DNA of 64,000 nucleotides from Xiphias gladius. Taxonomy: Eukaryota; Chordata; Actinopteri; Istiophoriformes; Xiphiidae. Each line of letters opens with the position of its first letter. Position 1 is the first letter of the stretch. Positions 1 to 13,000 of this stretch are shown in pieces. Both the position numbers and the translations under genes were made by a program. The DNA lies in assembly GCF_016859285.1 (NCBI RefSeq), contig NC_053422.1, positions 17,963,001 to 18,027,000 of the forward strand. The letters run 5' to 3'. Under the pieces are notes generated by a model. It saw only the letters and a list, made by a program, of their open reading frames with translations. It had not been told where the DNA came from and did no database searches.

Positions 1-1750
1 GTGTTTTGTTTTTTTAAACGTTTCCTCTTAGCAGCTGCAAGGGGGCTGATTTACAGACAAAGTGTCTTCCACTTGTCATTTCCCCCCTCATTACCTTATC
101 CCTTTCTCAAGGACTGCTCTGGAGAATATACAGGCTCAATTAAGCTGTTCTGACCGGAAATCCCGTTGCTCATAAATCACCTCCAAGGGCCTCTGATCAG
201 CGCTGCTACACCACAGCGTAAAGCAGCATACAGCGGCGTGTGCTGCTGAGCAGGACCGCGGCTATTATAAATCAAGGGAAGAGTGCAGAGTATATTGCAG
301 GGGATGAAAAGACTGTAGGACACCATACCATAAATCTGGAAAATAATCACACAATGAATACAGCAGGACACGTAAACAGTTATGATGTTACGGGAGAATG
401 GACAAGGACTTACTCACCTTCTTGTACACAGTGACTCTGTAAGGAGGAAATTATGGCAGAAACCTTTTCTATTTTGAATTTTATGATGGAGTTTGTCATT
501 ATGTTATCAAACAGGGGTGAAGACAGAAGATTACACCGTTCAGTCAAAATGCGCTGCCCTCAGCTAATGTGTCGGCCTATTAAATAATCAGTAGGGGAAC
601 ACTGTCTTAATTCTTCCTAACGTTTTCCCAGTGCTGTGCAATTAGAATTGCATGCCCGAACCATACCTTGAGGTGTCATTGCTTTATAAAACATCCTCAA
701 ATAGCTTCTGAGTACTTTTCCTTGTGTGTAACCCCTTTTTAGTGTATAAGCGGTATAAAGACTCTGTTGCCTGTTAATTTCTTTCATGCCTTTTAACGAG
801 AGCCTAGGGACAGACCCTGCTCTGAATGAATTGCAGGCCTATTACTGTGTGAGGAAAATAATCTCAGTATTAAATTTGAGCATTCAATTTGACTCCAAGG
901 CGATAGACGGGGTTCAGGTTTAATTAAAACAAATCCTTCGCACGACTTGTGTGATGTGAGCTTCAACTCGCTGATAGAAAAAAAAAAAATATTGTCGGTG
1001 AATCAGTGTTTTCACACAAATCTGCCGAATTTTCCGTAATTGAAATTGGTCTCGGTTGGAGCGAATCAGCCACCACGGCTGGGAGGTGACTATCAAGTGG
1101 CACACAAACCCACAGCGCCCACAGTGAGGAAAATTCTCTCCCAGTCTGCCACAGTTCCTTGAATGTAATCCAGTCTATTTTCAGTGGTAATCTCTTGTTT
1201 TTAAAGGATGCAGGGTACAGCACCAAACAACAGACGCCCCATATTAATGCCAAATGCTTTATTTCCCAGCTACACTCATTAAACGGCATTCTTTTCTCTG
1301 GAGAAGTAATTATCTCATTGTCCCCTTCCAGAGCAGGTCTACAGGATGTATTTTTTAGGGATTATTATGCAGTATTTTTACAAAGCCGAGTGCATTATGC
1401 ATGTAAGAACCCCTCATATTACCCATGGAGTACCAGATTAATCCTTCCAGAGATTAAATGTTGCACACAGATAGTGGGCATGTTGCATCCACATAGGCTG
1501 ACATGCCACCATTGCTCTGTGGCTATCTACAGGGCACCAAACATATCTGCAGAGATTACTAAAACAAGTAAGTGTTTTCAGCGGCGGGCTGAAATAAAGC
1601 ACTCGGGTTCACTGGTCAGTTTATATTCCCAGATCAATAACATATGTGAATGTGGACAATAATGATACTACGCTTATCTTAAAAATGGAGCCTGTAGAAG
1701 AAAGAGTTTTCTTTACACATAGACGTGCAAATAACTTATCTTTAACCTTG

Positions 1751-2160
1751 CTAGCATCATGGTATGTTGGGATGGTATTGCTGGTAGGGCACTTTGTCCA
1801 TTACTTTGGTCCGGACTGAAATATATTGGATGGATACCCATGATATTTTGTGTAGACATTGGTTTCGGTTCCGGTTCACCAGACCATGAATCCTAATGAC
1901 TTTGGTGATCGACTGACTTTTACTCATATTTCCTCCTATATTTTTGATTTATGACCAAATACCTGCAAAACTGACGACATCACCCTCAGCTGTATTTTGT
2001 GTTTAGTGGTAATTAACAAATGTTAGCATGCTAACATGCTTAACTAAGATTGTGAACACGGTAAACATGTTAGGATTATGACTGTGAGCATGTTAGCGTT
2101 CTGGCGTTAGCATTTAGTTCAAAGCCTGGTAGTCACTAACACAGCTGCAGACCCTCGGTC
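1751..2160. repeat. Dispersed fish repeat A, copy 1
   Basis: This stretch shares an ordered series of words with 19545-19865: an 'atattggatggat' block, then 'accaaatacctgcaaaact', then 'cctcagctgta', then 'gctaacatgct' and 'gtgaacatgctaaac'-like words. Same order and same strand in both copies indicate one dispersed, nonautonomous repeat family. I recognise this vocabulary as common in percomorph genomes but cannot assign a superfamily. Boundaries are approximate. Confidence 0.75.
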
Positions 2161-3124
2161 TTCTTACTATATTTTATATGAACTAACACTGAGGACACTG
2201 AGGTCATGTCCTCTGTTTTTTTTTATCTTCTAGGAATTTGGGAGGATTAGGTATCACAGTGGAAACTTACACATGATGGGTATTTCACGGACTAATTCTA
2301 TTTAGACATGATAGCTTTAACTTTGAGGCCAAGAAAGAGCCAGAAAAAAAGAAAGGCCTCTGTTTTTCCTCACCTGATTTCAATTCCTGGCTTTCTTGCA
2401 GGGACTAGTTAACTGAAAAAATATGGAAAAATCCAAATCATTTTCATGTCTGGTCATTATTTCCTGAGGAGTGAGGGTGGTAAGCATGTGATGGGGGATT
2501 TGGACTCATGACCCAAATATTCCTAAAATCCTGGCTATGGCTACAGAATCATCTACACTTCTATTTTTCATCAAGGCTTGTGTAGTGTTAATGCTAATAC
2601 AGAGCAACAATGTAGGGCCGGTAAATGGCTGTTAGTGGTTGTAAAAGTGTAAACAACACAAAGCCGAGCGGATGCTGTTTCCTTGTAGCACTGAAAATGT
2701 TAAGACCCCTGCACTCTCATTAATCTCTATTGGCCTGTGTCACCGCTCAGAGAGAAAGGCGAGATTACTCCCATCCCCGGCCTCAGACTCTCATTTAGCC
2801 ACATACTTCAAGCCATTATTCAGCCATCATAGGAAAACTACAAAACAAATTGTATTTACCACAAAGGCCATAATACCTCAGGGAGGAAGGATAGGATGGG
2901 AGGAAACCAAGAGACAGGAAAAGGAAGTGGGGTATAAACAAGAGGTTCAGACTCATCATGGAGCTGCAGCACATTCACCTCCTCTGCAAGTGTCAGGCTG
3001 TCATCTGTCATCCAAGAACATGACAAACGGCTGAAATGAGCTGGAGAAGGATTTGACACAGATGTCTGACATCACCATCTAATCCTTCACTGCACTGTGG
3101 AAACGCCACGATAGGATGGACTTG

Positions 3125-3138
3125 ATTGCCATGGCAAC
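3125..3138. promoter_or_regulatory. X-box-like RFX motif
   Basis: ATTGCCATGGCAAC is an almost perfect palindrome and differs by one base from the classical RFX X-box palindrome GTTGCCATGGCAAC. RFX factors drive ciliary genes, but the nearest ciliary gene here (kif3a) starts 22 kb downstream, so any functional link is speculative. Confidence 0.35.
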
Positions 3139-3586
3139 AAACTCAAAAATAATCCTGCAGACCCTAAAAGCCTGGGTTATTGGCTTTGATTTTTATTGTG
3201 GTATTAAATCACAGCCTGCTTCTAAACCAGAGAATGACTGATTTCCAAATTAGGGCGCTGTTAATTAGTCACCCTCATGAAGACGGCCTGCGGTCTATCA
3301 CAGTCCACAATCAAAGAGCTTACTTGTGCGGTTTTAACCTACAAGCTGCTTACACAGCTGAACCAAAGCTTAGCCTTAGCAGAAATACTGATTAAATCTG
3401 TAAAATGGTGCAGTCTATCATTTGTTTTAAGACTCATTTTGCTGGGTGAAATATCAACATCTGGACAGCTGTTTTTAAGTTAGAGGTTTGGTCCAAGTAA
3501 GTGAAGTCAAGGTGAAAGTGGGGGAAAGATGAATGTGTTAAGGGCGGGCTGCAGGCGGTGGGTGATATTGAGCTGCCCTGCGAATT

Positions 3587-3610
3587 TGTGTGTGTGTGTG
3601 TTTGTGTGTG
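3587..3610. repeat. (TG)n microsatellite
   Basis: A short TG dinucleotide run interrupted once by TTTG. Confidence 0.9.
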
Positions 3611-3915
3611 GGACAGGGACAGGTCTGCTGTGTGATTTACTTTAGATAAAGGAGAATAGAGACCTGGCCAAGCAGGATCAGAGCTCCTTGAGGAATTAGA
3701 GACGAGACTCACATACAGGATGAAGAAGACCTCACTCTCTACAGGATCATGAGCTGTTATTCTTTAGAAAATAATACACGTGGAGTATTTAAGAAATTCA
3801 CGTTTCAGTCTTACGGTAGACTAATTTGCAGAATTGTTGCTAAACAAAATGAGAAACACTCACACCATGACAGAAAGTGAGAATGACAAAACATAATTCT
3901 GGCACTCCTGTGTGA

Positions 3916-3916
<1 letters not shown>

Positions 3917-3950
<34 letters not shown>

Positions 3951-3971
3951 TGTGTGAGTGAGTGAGAGAGA
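3917..3971. repeat. (TG)n / (GA)n compound microsatellite
   Basis: About 30 bp of TG repeat that grades into TGAG and then GA repeats. Confidence 0.95.
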
Positions 3972-5264
3972 GCCGTGAGCAAATGTATAAACCCCTCCGA
4001 GGGATTGGTGACATTTCTCGGTTTTGTGAGCCACATAGATTATATCCACGGTTTAATACGAGTCATGATCTCGCCTCTAGATGGCATTCACCTTAATCAC
4101 CTTTGACACACTTTTCATCACTGCCATGACTGTGTCCACTACTTATGGAGGAAATTCACTGGATAGTGAAGCTTGACACATATTTTACTATTTTTAAACC
4201 TCATTTCAAAAATTGTCACATATACATACTCACCTTTTCTTGCATCTTCAAGCTTCACTTTTCAAATTATCCATTGCAGGTTGGCCCAACAGGCCTGAAC
4301 AATAATTTAATTGGAGCACCGTAACACAGACGTGTGTTTCCAATGGATGTGCATGAATGAACGATGAGGCAGAGAGAAAAGGAAGAGCTTGCATAACCCT
4401 ATTTTGAATGCTCCGAATCTTCCTCCAAAATTGATACCAAACAAACAGTGTGGCACATGAATCCACCAACTGAATGGAAATTAGACACACGCAAAAGCAC
4501 ATCAAAGGGTGTGATTGAGGGGGGGGTTTGTTCCACAGGAGTTGAGTGAAAGAAACTCAGCCAGTCATTTCAGTTGTGAATTACTTTCATCATCCGCACA
4601 CATACAGCAGGCCATAATAATCATGTTACTGCGTTTACTTTGTGTGAGAGAATTTTCCTGTTCACAGAGTCTTGCGGGACGATAAATAAAGGCCATTTTT
4701 TTTCTTATTCATAGTCCGTCCAGCATACATACATACAGGCCTGCTTGCTTTTTGTCCTTTATGGAAACGAGCAAAATGTTTGTCTGTAATAATGCTTCAC
4801 CTTTGAACTGAGGCTCTGCAGAGCACAAGCACAAAAGCCGTTTGGCAAAATGCTCTACTGAAAGGATAAGGCTGGAATTAGTCTTTATTTTTCTTATTGT
4901 CAACAAATCCCAAAAGAAAAGACAATAAACCAACAATGTGTTGATCCAACTCTACTACTGCTACTCTACTACTTTCAGCCCAAAGCCATTTGTTCCTCCT
5001 GACATAAATCTTTAAAAGTGGGTCACAAATGTATAGTTTCATTTTTTAAAAACTGTAGTAATTTCCTAAAACAGCTGGGTATTGTAGGTTTTAGCAAACA
5101 TTACTCTGTGATTTAGGTTTGCGTTTTGATTAATCGTAAAAATGACCTTACCCTAAACTTAACCAAGTGTTTTAGTTGCTAATGCTAACCATACTTAATT
5201 TGCCATAACCACAATCTCTCTTTAGCTTTGATCACACAATAGTTGCCGTGGGCAGATATTGCAG

Positions 5265-5645
5265 AAAGTAGAGGTGAAATGGTTAGTTGATTAGTTAATT
5301 AGTTGATCGACAGAAAAATAATTGCCATCTATTCTGATAATCAGTGAATCGTTTCAATCATTTTTGAAGCACAAACAGCGAAATAATGCCAAACATTCTC
5401 TTGTTTTAGCTTCTCAAGTGTGAGGATTTCCTTCTTTTCTTTGTCATATACCATTGTAAACTGAATATCTTTGGGTCGTGGACTGTTGGTTGGACAAAAC
5501 AAGACATCTGAAGACGTGACCTAGATTTGGGCATTTTCTTTCACAATCTTTGACATTTAATAGACTAATGATAAATTGATTAATCGAGAAAATAATTGGC
5601 AGATTAATCAATGATTAAACAATAATCACCAGTTGCAGCAGAAAG
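5265..5645. repeat. Dispersed fish repeat B, fullest copy
   Basis: About 380 bp beginning with 'gttagttgattag' and ending with 'gattaatcaatgattaaacaataatcaccagttgcagc'-type sequence. AT-rich 'attaat/gattaa' arms flank a core with 'cttctcaagtgtgaggatttc' and 'gactgttggttggacaaaac'. Four further copies occur at 12925-13100, 17565-17745, 23880-24185 and 51530-51890. The inverted AT-rich arms suggest a nonautonomous DNA transposon, but that is inference. Confidence 0.75.
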
Positions 5646-8600
5646 CAAGAATTTTAAGAAGGTTGGCACTGAATATAATCCAGGGTGTTGCAAATCGTGC
5701 AATATTTGACGTTCGGGCTGTAGTTACACTGGCAGTACTTGTTATTCAGATCAGTTCATTGTTGGTTTTGGTCTTTTCGTGGCATTTGTTAATCATTTAA
5801 AAAAAAAAAAAAAGTAGAGTATTATAAGTATTTTTTTAAACTGTTACTCGGAAAACGGAAAATGCCAAATTGACCATTGTCAGATGTCAGATGAGAAGTT
5901 TGTCCGTTGAGATGTAAAGCTGTTTTATTATTAAGCAGGAAAACAAAATGATGAGCAGAACAAAAATACAGCTCGGACTGTACCAAGACCTGCTTGATGT
6001 CCTGCCAAACCTGGAACACAAAAATGTTTGGCATTTTTGAAAGATCCTTTTCAAACACGCATTTGCTAATTACAATATGCTTTTTGCTCCAGATTTTCTA
6101 TATTTGGGATGTATATAAAACTTTTGTGAGTTTCTCAAATAATTGGATCCAAGATTCATTGGACAGAGACTTCACATTCTCAGTACTGAGCCACAGTGTT
6201 CCAGTTTCCCATCAGGCTGGATAATGGACCATGGTGAGGGCAAGCGGTGTCCTGTTTCAGGCCTTTGATGCCAGCACAGGACTGACCAGACACAAGGTCT
6301 GATTCAGAGGGACTAAGAAAAGTAGGAAAATTGAGAGAGAGGGGGGTAACAACAGCTACTCTGAGAGAAGAAGGAGAACAAGAGGACTGAAAGAGGAGAG
6401 AGGGGAGACGCAAAGGCAGTCCCAGAGGCAGTGAAGAGGCAGCTGGCTCAGAGGTGTGCGCGTCCTATTTTTAGTTTCCCTCATGCACGTCTCCAACTCA
6501 AACAGCTGCTGGAGCATTTGCACACCAAAAGACTTCAGCACTGTCGTTCCTACAGACAAAAAAAAGAAAGAAAGAAAGAAAAAAAACCCCATGCAATAGG
6601 AAAGCTTAAACTTTACTCTGGCTCAGGTGTTTCAGTTGAAATTGGCTCAAAGCTCAAGCCCTGCCCCTCGAACCACTTCCCTGAGGTCGTGTTTTTAGTT
6701 AGGCTGAGTTACTTTCGCACTTGAACACAAAGGTGAGGTGTAGCGTAAAGTCACATGACCCAGAGTGCTGCTGATGCACACAGCCTACAGCCTGACAAGT
6801 AAGACAGCTGTAAACAGCCTATGTCCCATTCGAGTAATGTATGGAGGGACACAACAGGCTGAAAGAGCAGTCAGAGGACGTCAAGAGGCATGATGGGCTA
6901 AGATGTCACTCTGGTATCCTCTAGAAAGGCAGTAATGCATGTAGCTTCTCTCACAGGCTGCTGAGAAAAAGAGAGAATGGTGTATTTAAAATTTCCCTAA
7001 AGAAACACTGAGACACTTCGACACTGTTATGGTTACAAAGATATTTAATTCATGAGATGCTTTAGGAAATCTTAAACTCTACCTCAATAAGGGCTCCAAC
7101 CTGAACAGGAACATTGACGACTGAAAAAAAACAAACATTTTTTTTTAGCAGCAGTATGGAAGCAGGAGTATTTGATGCATATTTGAAAAATAAATGAAAA
7201 CGTCCCTGAACCAAACCTCATTTAGGCAATGACTGAAATAACGTCAGAGCTGCAATAATAAGCTCCTACATACGTAGGTAGGGGAGCAACTTAGTGCAAT
7301 ACCAAGAAGTAAGAAAAGAGGTTGTTTCATTTATTTATCAAATATGAAATATTTATAGGATTCAATCTGCTGGCAGAGAAGGACCAGGCAGAACAAACTG
7401 TGGGTGGAAGAATAGCAAAGTTGCTTTATGGAGGGATGTTAGGAAAAGCATCTGGTGGAGGGGCTGCCTGCTGCTCTGCATACATTTTTGTCCTAAATTA
7501 CATTCCCAGGCTTTCAGGCAGTCATGACTGAGTCAGCTGACCCGGAGTGACAACACACGCCATTAATGTATCACTCTGTTGTCAGCAAGACTTTGTCTGT
7601 CGGACAAATGGAGTGGACCTGCATTCACCTGCATTGTAAGGGCCGACGTGTCTGCATATACACACAAGCACATATCAAGCAAAGACTGCAGATGTTCCGG
7701 CTGAGCCAGTTTGACCGGAGTACTGTGTTTTTCCTCCAAACAGACTGCAGCCTCGCCTCACGTCTTTACTTTGTGAGAGAAACCTGTTGTTTATTGAAGA
7801 TAGTCAATAAATCTTTCAGAAAAGGAAGAGAAACAACAAAAATTAGTCACCTAATCAGCACCTGGGAACCGCTGCAACTGTGACAGAGACTAAGTTTTGG
7901 GTTGAGGATTAGTTCCCTCTGAAAGGGAGAAGTTAATTACGGGGCTTTGATGCACCTGAAGTGCTGTTCGATTGGTGGTTAATCCTCGTCAAACTGCTGC
8001 ACAAGGATTATGCATTTTGACGGACACCTTGTTCAAATTAAGGTGCTGAAACGCAGCCTCGTACACTCTGAAGCACATCTGCACATATACCACAGTCAAA
8101 TGATCAAACACGGGCAAAAACAGAGGGGGAGAATGAGATCTGAAAAAAAAAAAAAAAAAGAGGGAAAGGCAACGCTGAGACAGATCACATTCAGTGAGTT
8201 AGCAGCACTCTCTGAGTATGACAGCATTTTAAATAAAACATGAAAGCTGGAGAAGAAGGCACTCCTCTTTATGCAGCAACTTGTGACAAGTCATAATATT
8301 CTGAGAGACAGCACACCGAGCTCCGAGCTATCCCTGGGGAGACCCTTCCCTCCCCATCAGATAGACTGTACATGTATACCAGAACAATCAAACATGGTCC
8401 CTTCATCCCACGGCATCCAAGGCTCCTCGGTGGAGGCCAACTGACCACGCGGGCTGTAGGAAGCTGCAACAGTACAACCACGCTCCCTCCTCTGAATCTT
8501 TGGTTGGATGAGGGTAGATCCGTCACTCCAGTCATCAAGCAGTTAAGTTTCCATCCAGAAAATACCAATGCAAATACTAAAATCAGGTCTGGTTTGGCCA

Positions 8601-8695
8601 ACCCGTTTCTCTGCCAGAGCCATTAAACTGTGAGAGGCTTGAGTGGAAGGGCCTGTATCAACACTGATATGAACATGTAAATAAGTCATGGCTAA

Positions 8696-8721
8696 TCTCT
8701 CTCTCTCTCTCTCTCTCTCTT
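8696..8721. repeat. (CT)13 microsatellite
   Basis: An uninterrupted CT dinucleotide tract. Confidence 0.95.
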
Positions 8722-9639
8722 TTCCCTGTTGCTCTCCCTCTCTCTGTAAAAGCCATATGTACATTTTTAGAATTCCCCGAGTCCTACTGACGTGAAGAAA
8801 GAAATGAAAGATTCATGTTTGTTTAAAAAATTCACACGGATGCCCTGAACTTTCGGTACATGGCCGACACGGATACATTATTTAGTCTCGGGATGCAAGA
8901 AAGGGAAATGGGGATTTTGGCTGTGCAAATAAAAAAACAAACGATAAAAAAGGGATAATAAATGGATAAAAGCAGGGATTATGTCGTGTGCACCATCGTC
9001 GCTACCGATCATCTCCGGCATTGACTGCGACCGGCTTGCAGGTCCAACAAAGGCTAATATATACTCAAGACATGCGCGGGGCTTTCTGGTAGAGTTCAGG
9101 TTTATCTGATTGTCTCCCGTTCGGTTGTTTCCGGCAGGGTTAATGTGGACCGCGCCGGCCCTTGCAGGTGATGAAAAAAAAAAAAAAAAGAGAAAGAGAA
9201 AGAAAGCTGCAGAGCTGGTCAGTGAATGCACCGGCAGGGGGAGACCACGTCACGCCACGGAGCCGTGTGAGACTCCGCCGCTCTCTCCCCCTTTTCCTGC
9301 AACGGTCTAAACAATTGAAAGCGGGGCTACTCGGGGAAAGTCCATGTCCCGCACTGCCGTTAAACCGAATCAAGGAGAAAACCAATTTATGTATTTGCGT
9401 AATGGAAAATAGCACCCAAAAACTTGAAACATTAATTCCATAGCTGAGGAACTGTTAAAGAACCACTATAACGTTTGTCTTTCTATCACATTGGCAAATC
9501 CTCCTTCCCTGTCGCAGTTAGTGAAGCTGTCAAACCAAGAGCTGTTAAGGGTTAAACTGAGTCGGACATGACACATGAAATCCGATACATTTCCTAATGA
9601 ATGGAAAAAAAAAAAAAAAAAAAAAAAAGGTTCACGGGC

Positions 9640-9866
9640 TTTTCCTGCGTCGTACCGCAACCGTCCTCGGGGCGCTGCGTCATGGCGACGCCGGCGAAGA
9701 AGTTACGCATTTCCTAATCGGAGTTTATGGGACGTCGCCCTGGCGGACAGCAGAGGCACGCGTAAGTGCGAAAATGTTTCTCCGCACTCCGTGTTACTGA
9801 GGCGAAAGTGGGACCGTTTCGTCTTCTGCGGGTGTTTCCGGTCGCTGTCCTTACCTGGGCTGCCAG
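9640..9866 (+). promoter_or_regulatory. Probable sh3rf2 promoter and 5' noncoding exon
   Basis: This short CpG-rich stretch contrasts with the AT-rich flanks and lies just upstream of the coding start. The first coding exon is preceded by a clear acceptor (polypyrimidine tract and CAG ending at 10052, one base before ATG), so an untranslated first exon must lie upstream. Two good donors are visible: CACGC|GTAAGT at 9761/9762 and CTGCCAG|GTGAGC at 9866/9867. I cannot place the transcription start. Confidence 0.55.
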
Positions 9867-10053
9867 GTGAGCTCACATGACACCTGCGAGTGTCCACGCT
9901 CAGCGATACCACCACGTCAAAGTCTCTTTAAGTTTTGTGTTTATAAACCGGGCTGTCACAGAGGAGGACTTTGGTCGGTAACGCTTTCACCGTACAATCA
10001 CCGACACGAACGTCTTGTCAGTGAATTAGCGTTTCATTCTTTTCTCTTTCAGT

Positions 10054-13000
10054 ATGGTGGATTACAGCGTTGCAGATGTGCCAGAGGCCTTAGTCTCAAA
10101 AGAGGCGGGCCTCCTTAAAACGGAGCAGCTGGCCCGAATGAGATTGCTGGAGTGTCCTCTGTGTTTGGAGCAGCTGGGTGTGTCAGCCAAGGTCCTGCCC
10201 TGCCAGCACACGTTCTGTGTGACCTGCCTGCAGAGGCGGGAGGCCGCCCACCCCCGGCTGCTCTGCCCAGAGTGCGGTGCGCCCGTCCCAGGCGGGACGG
10301 TGGCGGAGCTTCCCGCAAACCTCTTGCTAGTGCGGCTCCTGGAGGGGCTCCGGGGCTCCGCGGGGCCCAGCGGCGACAGACGGACAGGCCGCTGTGCCGT
10401 GCCCTCTGCTAGGGGCAGCTTGCCAGTCAGGGAGGGTCAGCAGCAGCAGGAGAGTCAACACAGAGAGACGCAAGGGCACAGGGAGGTCAGTGCATGACCC
10501 TGGCCTCATTCTCCGCATTGTGATTTAGAACAACTTTGACTCTGCTTTGGGTGGCATTTGTCATTAGTGTGAAGCTTTTGCTTCTTTAATACTGAGGAGG
10601 TATTAAAAAATTTATTGACGACCATAACCTTATTAAATTTTCAGTGTTAAAAAAAAAGTAAGTATCATGGCATACACAGTATAATTTTACATCAAAATAC
10701 TGATATATATCGTGAAAAAAATTCTGAATAAATCAATTGAGAAACTTTTTCGGCTAATACAACCACACAGGAATGGTTTTGGCTAATCTAGCAAATTTAA
10801 AAAATGACACATCAATGTACTGCTTGTCAGATTAATGCAAAAACTCAATACCAAAAAAAAAAAAAAAAAAGCCAATATCACCATAAAGCAGATCTGCTCA
10901 TTGATTTGTAACATTGCCCACAGTGTCTTAATGCACCCACACATGTTAAATGGAGACCTAAATCTTGGTAAAAACGGTAAGGCAAAATCTCTGGTGGGCG
11001 ACAAATTTGTATGGCCAATAATAAACCGCTGCACTTTGTCGATTTAGGGCATACTGTGCGTCCCATCTCTGACCTATTGAATTACTTAGTCACCACTGTA
11101 CGTTCACCAAACTCAAGTAGTATTTCACCCAATAAGCGTTCAACCGTATGAGATTATGCGACACGTGCGCTGGCAAGTGAACTGACCTATGAAAATGTCT
11201 CCTCTGGCGAAGTGTGAGCTCGTATCCCTCCGTGCCAAATGTGATGAGAGCCTCTCAAACCTGCAAGAATAGTGTCTACCATTATTTTACAGGTGTACTT
11301 GAGTCAGAGGATGATTTGCTTCTCACATCATAGAGAATATAGGAAACCCCGATCCTCCTGAGTCCTCTCCTTTATCTCAGAAACAAGAACCTAGTGAGGA
11401 GAGCTCTGTTATAACTTTAAAAAGCTACTGTACAGGGCAATAGGTGTAAGATTAATAAAGAAAGATTAGAAGTGATCCTAGTTAAAGGTCCAATTGACCA
11501 TTGATCAATTCAGCATTTATACCCATAAAATTAGACTTTCATTTTCAGAAAAAGGAGACTTTTTGAAATGTATGTTGTACTAAATAAAAGTTTAATTGTC
11601 TCAGTTTATTTTCAGGATGTTAATAAGTTATTTAAAAATACAGTTTTCGAAGAAAATGACAAAATAGAGAGGAGTGAGTCATTTTTTGGCTGTATATAAA
11701 CTGGTCTGTGCAACACACTTACCACTGTGACCTGATTTTAACTCAACAAAGGTCTAAAGATCATAAAGATACTTCACAGTCAGTCAATCATTACACAGTA
11801 TTCGTCTGATTTTGATGTTTTATTCTCCCAGGTGATGAGAAACACCAAGACCTGCTTTCTCAATCGTCCTTTGTATAAACTGCTCACGGCGTTCAAGAGT
11901 TTACTTGGAATACGCCGCTTTAGCTTGAGTTCAGTCATAGTTCATGAGGTGGAGCTTGGGATGATTCTGCCTTTTAGAAACACACTTCAGAAACCTACAG
12001 TTCAAGATAATGTGGTGTAATATGCACGCGATCCACCGTCAGCTTTCCAGTTAGGCCAGATATCCAAACAGTTCATTTTAGTGTGTTCATCTTGAAATTA
12101 ACATTAATTTAGAGTAATGTAGAACACTTTACAATGACGAGCCAGATTAAATACTTCATAGGGAAAAGTGTATCGATGTGGACGGTTAATTAAACTCTTC
12201 TGTTATTATTTGGAGATCTGTTTGAATTTTGAAAACTTCAATTCAAATTAATTATATAAAGCAACTTCATTACTTTTAGAATAGAGATTTATTTCACCAT
12301 CTTTAGAAACATAATTCAAGTAAAAGAGATTCATCATTTCATTAGACATGCAGTGGCTGACTTGGGATTCTTGTCTGTTCTTCAGCTTGCTGTCAGAGCT
12401 TCGATGCAAAACCAACGAGGTGATGCGTCAGGAGAGCTGGTCCTCACTCCTGGTAACAGTATCGCCCCGAAACACAAAGTGGAGGAAAGCTGGCACAGAG
12501 GAAGTGGCGGTGACAGCAGCGGTGTGTCAGTCAATGTCGGCGCGCTGCAGGCCGGCAACCAGATTCCTCTGCTGCAGCCCCTCCAGCAGTCGCAGCCGCT
12601 GGCTCTCTGCAGGGCGCTGTACAACTTTAATCCAGAAGAAATGAAACTGGAAGACAGTAAATATTGTCTCAGCTTCCTCAAGGTCTGACGCTCAAACTAC
12701 TGACGTAATGCTGCAGAAAGAGCTTATTTTCACTGGGCTTAGTCACTTGCGTGTGTGTGCACTTGATCGTTTAAATTGCTAGCAGGGTTTTCTACTCGTT
12801 AGTTAATGCACAAAGAAAATTAATTCATTCAACAAAACCATTGGTGAAAATTAAAATAATAACCCTTAGGAGGAACGAAAACTGTATGTAACGAGTGTTG
12901 CTGTTGTTTAGTCCATCATCTCCTAATTAATTTAATAAATGTCTTGTTTTGTTTGATTAACAGTCCAAAATCCAAAGATGTTAAATTTACTATCATGGAA

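Larger units (their letters stand above)
1..9600. other. Gene-free upstream region
   Basis: I find no exon with recognisable protein similarity on either strand here. Open frames are short and compositionally random. The longest, 167 codons at 1159-1662 on +, has no family resemblance, no start context and no splice partners. The stretch holds two dispersed repeats, several microsatellites and A-tracts, and AT-rich DNA with TAATTA-type cores (about 900-1640) that could be conserved noncoding DNA. A distal enhancer role for a neighbouring gene cannot be judged from one sequence. Confidence 0.6.

Noticed and set aside
1159..1662. 167-codon open frame as a possible gene
   Set aside because: No recognisable domain, no good start context and no splice partners; AT-rich noncoding texture.
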